Assembly: GCA_035968315.1 (NCBI GenBank)
Contig: JAVYIN010000007.1
Span: 28,996 to 92,995, forward strand
Length of the DNA: 64,000 nucleotides
Origin: Nitrospira sp.
GTDB lineage: Bacteria > Nitrospirota > Nitrospiria > Nitrospirales > Nitrospiraceae
Direction: 5' to 3'
Shown: positions 42,108 through 50,127 of the stretch, one piece after another
Numbering within the stretch: the first letter of the stretch is position 1
Layout: each line of letters starts with the position of its first letter
Program-made: the position numbers and the translations under genes
Notes under the pieces: generated by a model
The model's database searches: none
Seen by the model: only the letters and a program-made list of their open reading frames with translations
What the model was told of the DNA's origin: nothing

Positions 42108-43421
42108 ATGTCCCACACCGTCCTGACCGCGCTGCTCTATCTTGTGCCGTTCGTGATCGCGCTCGTCCTCTATTCCCGCCGCCATCGGAAGAAGGAACGC
42201 CACTACCGTGCCCGTCTGGCTGAAACGGTCAAGGCGAAGATTCCTGAACCGCTGACCTTGCACCCGGTCATCGATACCAACAAGTGCATCGGCTCCGGGG
42301 CCTGCGTGAAGGCCTGTCCCGAACATGCGCTGGGGATTGTCAGAGGGAAGGCGGTGCTGGTGGAGCCCGACCATTGTATTGGGCACGGGGCCTGCGAGTC
42401 GGCCTGTCCAGTCGAAGCCATCTCGCTGGTGTTTGGGACGGAAAAGCGCGGCATCGACATCCCACAGGTGAAGCCGACGTTTGAGACGAATGTGCCGGGC
42501 ATCTATATCGCCGGCGAGCTGGGTGGCATGGGATTGATCCGCAAGGGCGTCGATCAGGGAGCCCGGGCCATCGAGTCTCTTCGTCAATACAAGGGGGCCG
42601 GCGATCAGCTGGATGTGGTGATCGTGGGGTCAGGACCAGCCGGTCTCTCCGCGTCGCTGGCGGCAAAAGAGGCGAATCTTCGGTTCGTGACGGTTGAACA
42701 GGAGGATGGATTGGGCGGCACCGTCTACCATTTTCCCCGTCGGAAACTAGCCATGACGGCGCCGATGAATTTGCCGATTATCGGGAAGTTCGATCGCCAC
42801 GAAATCAGCAAGGAAGAACTCCTGGAGTTTTGGAATGGCGCGATTCGCAAGACGGGATTGAAAATCAGATTCTCGGAGCGGATGGAGGCGATTGACAAGG
42901 TAGACAAGGGCTTCCTCGTGAAAACATCAAAGCAGAGTTACAAAACGAGGAATGTGCTCCTTGCGATCGGGCGGCGTGGGACGCCGCGTAAACTGGGTGT
43001 GCCGGGCGAAGAGCAGCCGAAGGTGGTGTACCGCCTGATCGATGCGGAACAATACCGGGGGCAGCATGTGTTGGTGGTTGGAGGTGGCGACAGCGCGGCG
43101 GAAGCGGCCTTGGCGATTGCCGCCGAACGAGGGACCACCGTCACGATTTCCTGCCGCAACGATGCCATCTATACCCAGCCCAAAGACAAGAACCGCCAGC
43201 AGGTTAGACAAGCCGTGGAGGGAAAGAGGCTCACGGTGTATCTGAATGCCAACGTGAAAGAAATCGGGAAGGAGACGGTGACGCTTGTCCACGAGGGGAA
43301 AGACATCACGTTGAAGAACGAGGCCGTGATCGTGTGCGCCGGCGGCACGCTTCCAACGCCGATGCTGAAAGACATTGGTGTCATGGTGGACACCTATTAT
43401 GGGCAAGCAATCGCGCGCTGA
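42108..43421 (+). CDS. FAD-dependent oxidoreductase with two atypical Fe-S motifs (YpdA/thioredoxin reductase-like)
   Basis: 437 residues: N-terminal membrane helix (about 5-22), a two-cluster ferredoxin segment (about 55-105), a short linker, and a thioredoxin reductase-like FAD/NAD(P) domain with GSGPAG (174-179) and a second Rossmann motif VLVVGGGDSAAEA near 310. There is no CxxC redox disulfide. Both ferredoxin motifs lack the second cysteine of CxxCxxCxxxCP: C60-x2-S63-x2-C66-x3-C70 and C90-x2-H93-x2-C96-x3-C100. It follows ccmI by 14 bases and may feed or regulate electrons to the cytochrome system; that role is inference. Confidence 0.85.
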   Translation: MSHTVLTALLYLVPFVIALVLYSRRHRKKERHYRARLAETVKAKIPEPLTLHPVIDTNKCIGSGACVKACPEHALGIVRGKAVLVEPDHCIGHGACESACPVEAISLVFGTEKRGIDIPQVKPTFETNVPGIYIAGELGGMGLIRKGVDQGARAIESLRQYKGAGDQLDVVIVGSGPAGLSASLAAKEANLRFVTVEQEDGLGGTVYHFPRRKLAMTAPMNLPIIGKFDRHEISKEELLEFWNGAIRKTGLKIRFSERMEAIDKVDKGFLVKTSKQSYKTRNVLLAIGRRGTPRKLGVPGEEQPKVVYRLIDAEQYRGQHVLVVGGGDSAAEAALAIAAERGTTVTISCRNDAIYTQPKDKNRQQVRQAVEGKRLTVYLNANVKEIGKETVTLVHEGKDITLKNEAVIVCAGGTLPTPMLKDIGVMVDTYYGQAIAR

Positions 43422-43422
43422 A

Positions 43423-44940
43423 TCAATTGTCTCGGCGGGCGCTCGTCCAGGTGACGGTGGTGTTCAGTGTCGTCCCGCGGAGGGCGACGGTCTTCCCGCT
43501 GGAGAGCCCGGAAAAAAAGCTGCTTCGTCCTGTGGCGCCATTGGGCCCACTGAATCCACTCTCGGGAATGTTCGATGTGTCGATCGCTGATCCGAGCAGA
43601 ACCACCCATGGAGCAGCCGCGGATGTGATGCGGCCGCGCACCTGCACCGCAGAGGAGGGAGAGGTGCGTTCCACTTCCGTCGCCAGGATGGCCGTATTAT
43701 TCAGCACGGTTCCGTGAAGATGGAGGTGGTCGCCGTTGCGCAGGTTGAGGAGAGAACGGGGATCGCCTTCGCCGTGAAGGTCCGTGTTGCGGTCGAAGAG
43801 GATCGTGAGGCCTGGCAAACCGGCGAGCGTTAACGAGTTATCGGTTGAATTGAGGGCCGCTACATTCCCTTGCAGTTCCGTCTCACCCTCGAACGCCACC
43901 TTTGTTGCATTCAGGACGCCGCCGATCAGGGAACCATGCACGTCCAGATGCGTGCCGGCCATGATGTTGCCGAGCGATCCACCCTCGAAGGTCGCGCCCG
44001 CACTTACCCGGACATGCACGTTGTTGAGATAGAAATCGCCTGGTCCGTCGACACGGGTGACGAAGTCTTCGACTTCGGTATCGTCACTGTTTGAAACCCC
44101 GAGGTATCTCGGTTTCACGTTCGTCGCGATCATCCTGGCTCCATAGGGGCCTGGCCCGCCTGGACTCCACCGATCGCCGTTGGCGAAGACCACCAGGCCG
44201 TCCCATGTCTGGAGTTGGTTGGCCAGTGCGGGCATGGAGCTGATGTCCGCGAGTGAGTAGTCCACCACCAGCTCCCCGATCTCAAACGTGTTGGCCGAGG
44301 GGGTGTGGTTTTTCACGATCCCTTCAATCTCATAATGGGGGATGCCGGTATGGGGCTGAATCAGCGTGGCGAGAATAGTCCCATCTCCGGTTACGAAGCC
44401 GCTGATCTCCACAACGGTATTCAGCACGGCTGTTGGATTAAGAGTATGAGGAGCCGCACCCTGGAGGGATAGGTCAATTTCCGTTTTCTGATTCACCGAG
44501 ACGACTTGTCCGAGCACGACCAGGCTGAGACCGTCCGGAGACACGGCTTGCACGGCGCCTTCGACGGTTTCTTCATAGATAATTTTGTCGGCGATGCGTG
44601 TCGGGGGCTGTGTCGTGCCTGCGGAGGTCGTGCGAGTGCCGTTGATGAGCACGATCATGCCGAGCTTCACCCGATTCTCGGAACTGCAGGGCTCGCGGTC
44701 GATGCAATAGAGGGCATTGGTATTATCGTATTCGGTGCCGGATACAAAGACGCTGCCGAATTTCGTCACCGGGCCTGAGGAGACCGTGGCCACGGATCCG
44801 GTGCCGCCGATCCCGCCACCGGCCTGCGGTCCTGGGGCGGCGGGTCCGCACGCAGCGAGAGACAAGAAGAGCCCCAGCAGGACAAGAGAAGTGCGTAAGG
44901 GTTTAATCCGCATGCTGGCATTGGGTGATTGACGAGTCAT
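43423..44940 (-). CDS. DUF5666-domain lipoprotein
   Basis: 505-residue exported lipoprotein. The signal from about Met10 ends in LGLFLSLAACGPAAPG, a good lipobox, then a Gly-rich stretch GGGIGGTGS. Repeated beta-rich segments of the DUF5666 type follow (FGSVFVSGTEYDN, then pieces with GxVxxxxG alternation such as VEGAVQAV, EIEGIVKNHT, ELQGNVAALN, VQVRGRITSA). OB-like or surface adhesin-like folds are likely; function is unknown. It sits 18 bases after the DUF6502-type gene. It converges on the FAD oxidoreductase with a one-base gap. Confidence 0.8.
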   Translation of the reverse strand: MTRQSPNASMRIKPLRTSLVLLGLFLSLAACGPAAPGPQAGGGIGGTGSVATVSSGPVTKFGSVFVSGTEYDNTNALYCIDREPCSSENRVKLGMIVLINGTRTTSAGTTQPPTRIADKIIYEETVEGAVQAVSPDGLSLVVLGQVVSVNQKTEIDLSLQGAAPHTLNPTAVLNTVVEISGFVTGDGTILATLIQPHTGIPHYEIEGIVKNHTPSANTFEIGELVVDYSLADISSMPALANQLQTWDGLVVFANGDRWSPGGPGPYGARMIATNVKPRYLGVSNSDDTEVEDFVTRVDGPGDFYLNNVHVRVSAGATFEGGSLGNIMAGTHLDVHGSLIGGVLNATKVAFEGETELQGNVAALNSTDNSLTLAGLPGLTILFDRNTDLHGEGDPRSLLNLRNGDHLHLHGTVLNNTAILATEVERTSPSSAVQVRGRITSAAAPWVVLLGSAIDTSNIPESGFSGPNGATGRSSFFSGLSSGKTVALRGTTLNTTVTWTSARRDN

Positions 44941-44958
44941 ACAGCTTTGGGCGAGGCC

Positions 44959-45786
44959 TCAGGGTTCTTGATCGAGCCGTTCTTCAAAATGGTAGATCCC
45001 CAGGCCGACACGGACCCGGCCGGTGCCGTTGATCGCGGGATTCACATCGCGATCCCGTTGGGAGAGCCACCGGTCGAGGGCTTCCAGAAGTTCCTGGCCT
45101 TGGGCCGATGCAAGGATGTGAAATGCCTGGGCCGCTTCGACGGGAACATTGTCGTACATCACTTTCCGCTGGAAGCGGGCCTTGGACGGATTTTGGTGCA
45201 CGTTATGGTCGATGGTGCCGATCAAGTCGGCGGTATCCGTGCCGAGGACCTGGAGTTTTTCGGCCGTCCCTTTCTGCGGCACATAGGCGTGGGTGAGGAG
45301 GCAGATCCGTCCATCCTTCATCTGTTTGACGGCGCCGACACGCAGGAGTTCGTCCAGCATGGCGCGCACCGGAATGTCTCCGCTATAGCGTTTGACCAGC
45401 TCGCTGAATGACGCGCGCCGGTCGTTCAGGCGCAACGGAAGCGGATGGCCTTTGCCGTCCCCAAAATCCGGGTCGCGGACCCAGCCGGTAATCACGCGGG
45501 CCGCCCGATGATATTCCTCCGTCGCATTCTGCTCGGCTCCTCCCGGGGCGGCCAGCAAGCGCTGCACCTCTTTCCGCGTCAGTCCGGTCAGAATCGCGAT
45601 GCGCGAGGTCGTCTGTTTCTTCCCCGGAATGCCAAATTCCTTCAGCGCGACCTCGACATAGGCCTGTTTCGCCAGTTCGGCGAATGTCTGGTGGGAGACG
45701 CTGTTTCGGAGCAGGATTCTTGCCAGCGGGCGCAGCAATGTGAGGGTTGCGGCGGACAAGGCCTGCACGGGCTTGGCTTTGGGCAT
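44959..45786 (-). CDS. DUF6502-family protein, possible DNA-binding regulator
   Basis: 275 residues from ATG 45786 (an upstream ATG at 45804 exists). The N-terminal third is helical with RNSVSHQTFAELAKQAYVEV and TTSRIAILTGLTRKEVQRLL, which look like winged-helix or helix-turn-helix segments; the middle (ASFSELVKRYSGDIPVRAMLDELLRVGAVK) resembles another winged helix. This matches what I recall as DUF6502. A perfect-arm palindrome TGGGACTATATTCCCA ends one base before the ATG, so no ribosome site is available and the mRNA may be leaderless. Autoregulation through this palindrome is inference. Confidence 0.7.
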   Translation of the reverse strand: MPKAKPVQALSAATLTLLRPLARILLRNSVSHQTFAELAKQAYVEVALKEFGIPGKKQTTSRIAILTGLTRKEVQRLLAAPGGAEQNATEEYHRAARVITGWVRDPDFGDGKGHPLPLRLNDRRASFSELVKRYSGDIPVRAMLDELLRVGAVKQMKDGRICLLTHAYVPQKGTAEKLQVLGTDTADLIGTIDHNVHQNPSKARFQRKVMYDNVPVEAAQAFHILASAQGQELLEALDRWLSQRDRDVNPAINGTGRVRVGLGIYHFEERLDQEP

Positions 45787-45787
45787 A

Positions 45788-45803
45788 TGGGAATATAGTC
45801 CCA
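45788..45803. promoter_or_regulatory. Palindromic operator candidate, copy C
   Basis: Minus strand TGGGACTATATTCCCA, the same TGGGA-N6-TCCCA arrangement as the two copies before the 22-haem cytochrome gene. The centre contains TATATT, a possible -10 element that would place the transcription start close to the ATG at 45786. Confidence 0.55.
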
Positions 45804-45805
45804 CG

Positions 45806-45817
45806 TTTTGGCCAAAA
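45806..45817. promoter_or_regulatory. Perfect 12-base palindrome
   Basis: TTTTGGCCAAAA, directly upstream of operator copy C in the DUF6502 promoter. It may be a second protein-binding site. It is not found before the cytochrome gene. Confidence 0.35.
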
Positions 45818-45847
45818 GCAATCGGCGAGAGGCCTGTTTGTGCATGA

Positions 45848-45887
45848 CAGGCTGCGGAAAAACTCGCGCGGACCGTTCAGCATCCAG
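45848..45887. repeat. Second possible relic of a dispersed intergenic repeat
   Basis: It begins CAGGCTGCGGAAAAA and ends near CAGCATCCAG, similar in start to 728-742 and in both ends to a repeat I associate with Nitrospira genomes. It lies upstream of the DUF6502 gene and after the stop of the PilZ gene at 45888. Confidence 0.28.
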
Positions 45888-46220
45888 CTAGAGGCCGGAG
45901 AGGCGCTGGATCAGTTGCCGGCTGGCCTCGGTGAGTTGCAGAAATTCCACGCCGTACGTGGTGCCCTCGGCCCAACGGACCAGGCCCATCGGCACGGTGA
46001 TGGGAATATGTTCTCCGGGAACGAAGATCTGGATCTCGATCTGTGCGTGCAGAATGAGCGGAGAGAGGCTATGGAACTTGCAGCCGCCGGTGGAGAGATC
46101 AATGGCCGTGCCCTCTCCAGTCTCGCCATCCGGCGTGGTAAAGGCGGCCTGAAATGCCGTGACTACCCGGGGGTGTTGACGGCGGTCTGGGATAGGGGTG
46201 GACTGGGCACGAAGGGACAT
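45888..46220 (-). CDS. Single-domain PilZ protein
   Basis: 110 residues from ATG 46220 (longer frames to 46397 look non-coding). A PilZ c-di-GMP-binding domain fills the protein: R14-x3-R18 (RRQHPR) and DLSTGG about 30 residues later, followed by the beta-barrel strands (VPMGLVRWAEGTTYGVEFLQL). Stand-alone PilZ proteins act as c-di-GMP-responsive adaptors. It is divergent from a second PilZ gene at 46458. Confidence 0.85.
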   Translation of the reverse strand: MSLRAQSTPIPDRRQHPRVVTAFQAAFTTPDGETGEGTAIDLSTGGCKFHSLSPLILHAQIEIQIFVPGEHIPITVPMGLVRWAEGTTYGVEFLQLTEASRQLIQRLSGL

Positions 46221-46376
46221 GTGATGCAAACCCTCAGGATACCGGCCCATCATCGTCCGAATGGTGGTGAGAGACAAGAAACTTCGGGGTTTTATCCGCC
46301 TGCCAGTGAACCGGGGGGGAGGGCGGCCCCCTGTACTGCGCCATGAGCCGGCGCCTTGCATGAGTTGGCATTCCGC

Positions 46377-46404
46377 TTGACTGAGGGGGAAAGCCATCTA
46401 TAGT
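46377..46404 (+). promoter_or_regulatory. Sigma-70 promoter candidate for the zinc-ribbon PilZ gene
   Basis: TTGACT (5 of 6), 16 bases, TATAGT (5 of 6), followed by about 50 bases of leader before the start at 46458. It is one of the best sigma-70-type promoters in the window. Confidence 0.6.
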
Positions 46405-46457
46405 GGGCACATAAGGCGTTGGCCTTCCGCAGGCACCTGGCAAGGATACCATTCACA

Positions 46458-46973
46458 ATGGCTCAACGGCTCACCTGCCCGCAATGTCAAACGGACCGCG
46501 TGCTCCGTTCCTATCCGCAGTCGCTGCGCGAGCATGTGGCGTCGTGGCTGGGGATTGCGCCGTTTCATTGCCAGGACTGCAGGTTTCGGTTTCTGACTTT
46601 TCGGCTGAGCTTCAATGAGGCGAAACCGCCGGCCGACCGTCGCGAGCATTTCCGCATCCCGGTGCGGCTATTTCTCTCGTTTTCAGGCGGGAAAATCAGG
46701 GGGGAAGGCACGGTGCTGGATCTCTCAATGGGGGGCTGTGTCATCCAGAGCGAGACGCAAGTTCACATCGATGACATCTTCTATTTGCAGGTGGCGATTT
46801 CCGACCAAGACCCTCCGCTCGAAGTGGCGGCGATGGTGCGTTCGGTAGGCCCACGCGGCATTGCCTTCAAATTCCTCCGCAAAGCGCAGGACGATAAACG
46901 CCTTCAGAGTTTCATTCACGCCCATTCGAGCCCCCTCTCATCCAGAGAGATGACCCACAGTCTGGCACGCTAG
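46458..46973 (+). CDS. Zinc-ribbon plus PilZ protein
   Basis: 171 residues. The N-terminal zinc ribbon has Cys7, Cys10, Cys38 and Cys41 (CPQC, CQDC); the PilZ domain follows with R62-x3-R66 (RREHFR) and DLSMGG, so c-di-GMP binding residues are intact. The domain pair suggests a c-di-GMP-responsive protein-binding adaptor. It ends directly against the convergent small gene that stops at 46974. Confidence 0.85.
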   Translation: MAQRLTCPQCQTDRVLRSYPQSLREHVASWLGIAPFHCQDCRFRFLTFRLSFNEAKPPADRREHFRIPVRLFLSFSGGKIRGEGTVLDLSMGGCVIQSETQVHIDDIFYLQVAISDQDPPLEVAAMVRSVGPRGIAFKFLRKAQDDKRLQSFIHAHSSPLSSREMTHSLAR

Positions 46974-47279
46974 TTACTGCGGCGATTCCCAAGCAGAGGG
47001 AAGGGGATGCTCATCCAGTAAGCGGTTGTGTTCGTCCAGATCGTAGGGTTCGATGGCGAAGTCCTGCCGCTCCATCGGTTCCCCACAGAGCGGCGAGCAG
47101 AGAAATTCGATCAGGGCCTGGGCGTTCGTTTCCGTAGAGAAGCGGCAGAGGCCGTATTCCGGCATTCCCGAGGAGGGGTGCCAGAAGGCCAGCTCGATGG
47201 CGCTGCCCTGATAGATGCCCAGCGTGCGGTGCCGCACCTGAAACCCGCCTGGCAGATGGGACGACCGTTCCAGCGACAT
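46974..47279 (-). CDS. Hypothetical protein
   Basis: 101 residues from ATG 47279 (AGAGG 5 bases upstream). It is soluble and acidic at the C terminus, with IELAFWHPSSGMPEYGLCRFSTE in the middle and two Cys in FLCSPLCGE. I recognise no family. It is divergent from lemA. Confidence 0.6.
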   Translation of the reverse strand: MSLERSSHLPGGFQVRHRTLGIYQGSAIELAFWHPSSGMPEYGLCRFSTETNAQALIEFLCSPLCGEPMERQDFAIEPYDLDEHNRLLDEHPLPSAWESPQ

Positions 47280-47377
47280 AAGACCTCTTGACTCACATAT
47301 CTTAATGACTATGGCCATGGTAGCATGATCGCTAGTTCGGACGACAAGAGCGTCCGTCTTTGCCGAAGGAGGGTCTG

Positions 47378-47980
47378 ATGACACGCAAGAGGTGGACGAA
47401 TGGGTTACTGGCGGTTGTGATGGTCTGCGCGGGCCTGGTATCCGGGTGCGGCTATAACGATCTCCAAGGGCTGGATGAAGATACCAAGGCGGCCTGGAGC
47501 GAGGTCATTAACCAATACCAGCGCCGGGCGGACCTCATTCCCAACCTCGTGGCGACCGTGAAGGGCTACGCCGAACACGAGAAGGAAACGCTCGAAGGCG
47601 TCGTGCAGGCGCGTGCCAGCGCCACGAGTGTGCAAGTGACGCCGGAGACTCTGAAAAATCCGGCAGCGTTTGAACAGTTTCAGAAATCGCAGGCCGGGTT
47701 GACCTCGGCATTGGGGCGGCTTTTAGCGGTGGCGGAAAACTATCCCACCTTGAAGGCGGATCAAAACTTCCGCGATCTCCAGAGCCAGCTCGAAGGGACG
47801 GAGAACCGCATTGCTGTCGCGCGCAAGCGCTACATCGACCGGGTGGCGGAGTACAACAAAATGGTTCGCTACTTCCCGACCAATCTCACGGCGAAATTCC
47901 TGCTCCATCTGGAGGAAAAGCCGAATTTCACCGTGGCGGATGAAAAAGCGGTGGCCAAGCCGCCGGAAGTCAAATTTTAG
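47378..47980 (+). CDS. lemA: LemA-family lipoprotein
   Basis: 200 residues. The N-terminal signal has a lipobox (AGLVSGCGYND), then the four-helix LemA core: YNDLQGLDEDTKAAWSEVINQYQRRADLIPNLVATVKGY, RLLAVAENYPTLKADQNFRDLQSQLEGTENRIAVARKRYID and VRYFPTNLTAKF, all family-typical. GAAGGAGG fixes the start. It is followed by two TPM-domain genes, the usual LemA partners. The role is unclear in general; an envelope stress or modulating function is suspected. Confidence 0.92.
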   Translation: MTRKRWTNGLLAVVMVCAGLVSGCGYNDLQGLDEDTKAAWSEVINQYQRRADLIPNLVATVKGYAEHEKETLEGVVQARASATSVQVTPETLKNPAAFEQFQKSQAGLTSALGRLLAVAENYPTLKADQNFRDLQSQLEGTENRIAVARKRYIDRVAEYNKMVRYFPTNLTAKFLLHLEEKPNFTVADEKAVAKPPEVKF

Positions 47981-47994
47981 GAATTGCGTCGATC

Positions 47995-48882
47995 ATGAGG
48001 ACGTTTACCATGAGCCGTGTCTGGCCTGAGCCGGCGCGGCTCATGTTGTGTCTGGGCCTCGTGCTCTGGGCCGCCTCGGCCTGGGCGCTGGAGGTGCCAG
48101 CCCTCACAGGCCGCGTCGTCGATCCGTCCCATGTGCTCCCAGCGGCCACGGTCGAATCCCTCACCGCCAGCCTCGCGGCTCATGAGGCGAAGACCAGCAA
48201 TCAAGTCGCCGTCCTCATTCTGCCCTCCCTCGAAGGCGAACCGTTCGAGCCCTTTTCCCATCAGGTGGCCACCACCTGGAAGCTCGGTCAGAAGGGGACG
48301 GACAATGGGGTGCTGTTGCTGGTCGCCTTGAAAGAACGCAAGGTCCGGATCGAAGTGGGCTATGGCCTGGAGGGGACCTTGACCGATGCCAGGTCGGCGC
48401 AAATTATTCGGCACGAGATTGTGCCGCGATTTCGTGCGGGCGATCTGCCAGGCGGAGTGACTGCCGGGATTGAGGCGATTCTGAAGACCATCGAAGGCAC
48501 CTATCAGGCGCCTGAGCGGCCAGCGGGACAGGCCGGCGGCGAGGACATGGTTGGTCAGATCCTCGTGGCCCTGCTCATCGGCGTGGTGTTTGGCTTGGCC
48601 CTCTCGAATGTGAATCGTGTCGTCGGCGCTCTGGCTGGCACCGGCCTCGCTCTGTGGCTGTCTCCCTGGCTGATTCCGGCCATCGTCACGGGCCTGGTCA
48701 CCTTACTGGTGGTTCTGTTCTTAGGGACTGCAATGTCGGGCCGCGGTGGCCGTGGCTTTGACGACTGGACCTCCTACAGCAGCAGGGGCGGAGGATGGGG
48801 AGGCGGCGGGTTCGGAGGTGGAGGAGGATTCAGCGGCGGGGGCGGCGATTTTGGAGGAGGAGGCGCCAGTGGCGACTGGTAA
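47995..48882 (+). CDS. TPM-domain protein with Gly-rich tail (YgcG-like)
   Basis: 295 residues: signal peptide (ending near ASAWALEVPAL), periplasmic TPM domain (about 35-175, LTGRVVDPSHVLPAATVESL to GVLLLVALKERKVRIEVGYGLEGTLTD), two or three hydrophobic helices (about 185-250), and an extreme Gly/Ser tail made of GGGGF-like units ending GASGDW. This is the YgcG architecture found with LemA. The tail may be a surface or interaction segment. Confidence 0.9.
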   Translation: MRTFTMSRVWPEPARLMLCLGLVLWAASAWALEVPALTGRVVDPSHVLPAATVESLTASLAAHEAKTSNQVAVLILPSLEGEPFEPFSHQVATTWKLGQKGTDNGVLLLVALKERKVRIEVGYGLEGTLTDARSAQIIRHEIVPRFRAGDLPGGVTAGIEAILKTIEGTYQAPERPAGQAGGEDMVGQILVALLIGVVFGLALSNVNRVVGALAGTGLALWLSPWLIPAIVTGLVTLLVVLFLGTAMSGRGGRGFDDWTSYSSRGGGWGGGGFGGGGGFSGGGGDFGGGGASGDW

Positions 48883-49531
48883 ACAGGCCGCGTTGTCGGC
48901 AGCAGAGCGGGAGCGCATCCGGCAGGCAGTCCATGCAGCCGAGCAGCGGACCAACGCGGAAATCGTGCCGATGATCGTCGCCCGGTCCGGGCTCTACCGC
49001 GACGCTCAACATTGGGTGGGGCTGATCGCCGCGTTGGCCACCTTGGCTGCGTTACTGACCATCGAGGTCTCCTGGGTGCCTTGGGGCTGGCACGCCTCGA
49101 ATGCCGCCTGGCTGGTGCTCGCCGTCACGCTCGCCTATGTGGGCGGGACCTGGATCGGGACGTGGCCGCCGGTCATCCGCCTGCTCACCTCCCCCGCTCG
49201 CATGCGGCACAAGGTCGTGCTGAGAGCCGAGCGGGCCTTTGCGCAACAGGCCGTCTCGCAGACGCGTGAGCGCACCGGCGTGTTGATCATGCTGTCGATC
49301 TTGGAGCGGCAGATCTACGTCTTGCCGGATCGTTCCTTAGCGGGGCTGGTGTCGGCGGAACGATGGCAGCAGGTGGTACAAGCGGCGGTGGAGCGGTTGC
49401 AGGGCGGGAACATTGCCGAAGGATTGGCGCAAGCCGTCGCCGCCTGTGGTGCGGTGCTTGCCGAAGCCTGCCCCGGCCGCCCCGGCAACAACCCCAACGA
49501 ATTGCCGGATGAACCGATTCAGGAAGGATAG
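48869..49531 (+). CDS. Second TPM-domain membrane protein
   Basis: 220 residues from GTG 48869, chosen because GGAGGAGGAGG lies upstream; it overlaps the previous gene by 14 bases. Short N-terminal TPM-like part (RIRQAVHAAEQRTNAEIVPMIVARSG), two membrane helices (about 50-95), then the remainder of the TPM domain on the far side (RTGVLIMLSILERQIYVLPDRSL). Such pairs commonly follow LemA and YgcG-like proteins. Function is unknown. Confidence 0.85.
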   Translation: MATGKQAALSAAERERIRQAVHAAEQRTNAEIVPMIVARSGLYRDAQHWVGLIAALATLAALLTIEVSWVPWGWHASNAAWLVLAVTLAYVGGTWIGTWPPVIRLLTSPARMRHKVVLRAERAFAQQAVSQTRERTGVLIMLSILERQIYVLPDRSLAGLVSAERWQQVVQAAVERLQGGNIAEGLAQAVAACGAVLAEACPGRPGNNPNELPDEPIQEG

Positions 49532-49675
49532 AAGGTTTGAGCCATCAAAAGCTTTGTTCGATACATAAGCGATCGGGTGTCCTTAGAATATGATTCAAGG
49601 CCATACTCAAAGCTGCGAATGTGGAGGCCTTAAGCTCTGGCCGGCTGCTTATCGGCTCAGACCACCTGGAACTAG

Positions 49676-50035
49676 TCAGTGCTCCTCACGAGCCTCGAAA
49701 TCTTTACGATCAATCTTCAATAATTCTTTAGACGAAGAAATATTTTTCGCCAGGCGCATCACCACGGAGGCTGCGCAGAGGGGGCCAGCGTCGATAAGCG
49801 CGTCCCCCCAGGCGTGACCTATCTTGACTTCTGGCTGATCGAGATAGGTCGCGAATCGTTCACTGTGTTGGGCTATGTCTATCCCCCCTCCCGAGATCGA
49901 AAGGAGCTCCGCAGCAGCTGCGGCTAGAAAAGCGGCTGCTCGCTCGCCAGTGGTGGCTTTCATCTTAACCGCTAGAAGCAGCCTGGATGCCGTTACCAAT
50001 TCAGGGATACGGTCGTTCTTTTTCTTCTTTGCCAT
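49676..50035 (-). CDS. Hypothetical protein in AT-richer region
   Basis: 119 residues from ATG 50035 (AAGGGAG upstream). The N terminus is very basic (MAKKKKNDRIPEL), the middle is helical and Ala-rich (ATTGERAAAFLAAAAAELL). I recognise no family. Base composition is AT-richer than the flanking genes and the protein is unlike housekeeping neighbours. It may form a unit with the gene at 50128, which lies upstream on the same strand. Confidence 0.55.
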   Translation of the reverse strand: MAKKKKNDRIPELVTASRLLLAVKMKATTGERAAAFLAAAAAELLSISGGGIDIAQHSERFATYLDQPEVKIGHAWGDALIDAGPLCAASVVMRLAKNISSSKELLKIDRKDFEAREEH

Positions 50036-50127
50036 ATTCACTCCCTTCACTCTTTTCTGCCGATCCTAAATTTAGCTCCACGTACTCTCTGATGCGATTG
50101 TGCAATCCCACGCTTGGTTTGATTATT

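Noticed and set aside
46363..46382. Sigma-54-like TGGCAT...TTGAC upstream of the zinc-ribbon PilZ gene
   Set aside because: The essential GC of the -12 box is missing, and a good sigma-70 promoter (TTGACT-N16-TATAGT) uses the same bases.
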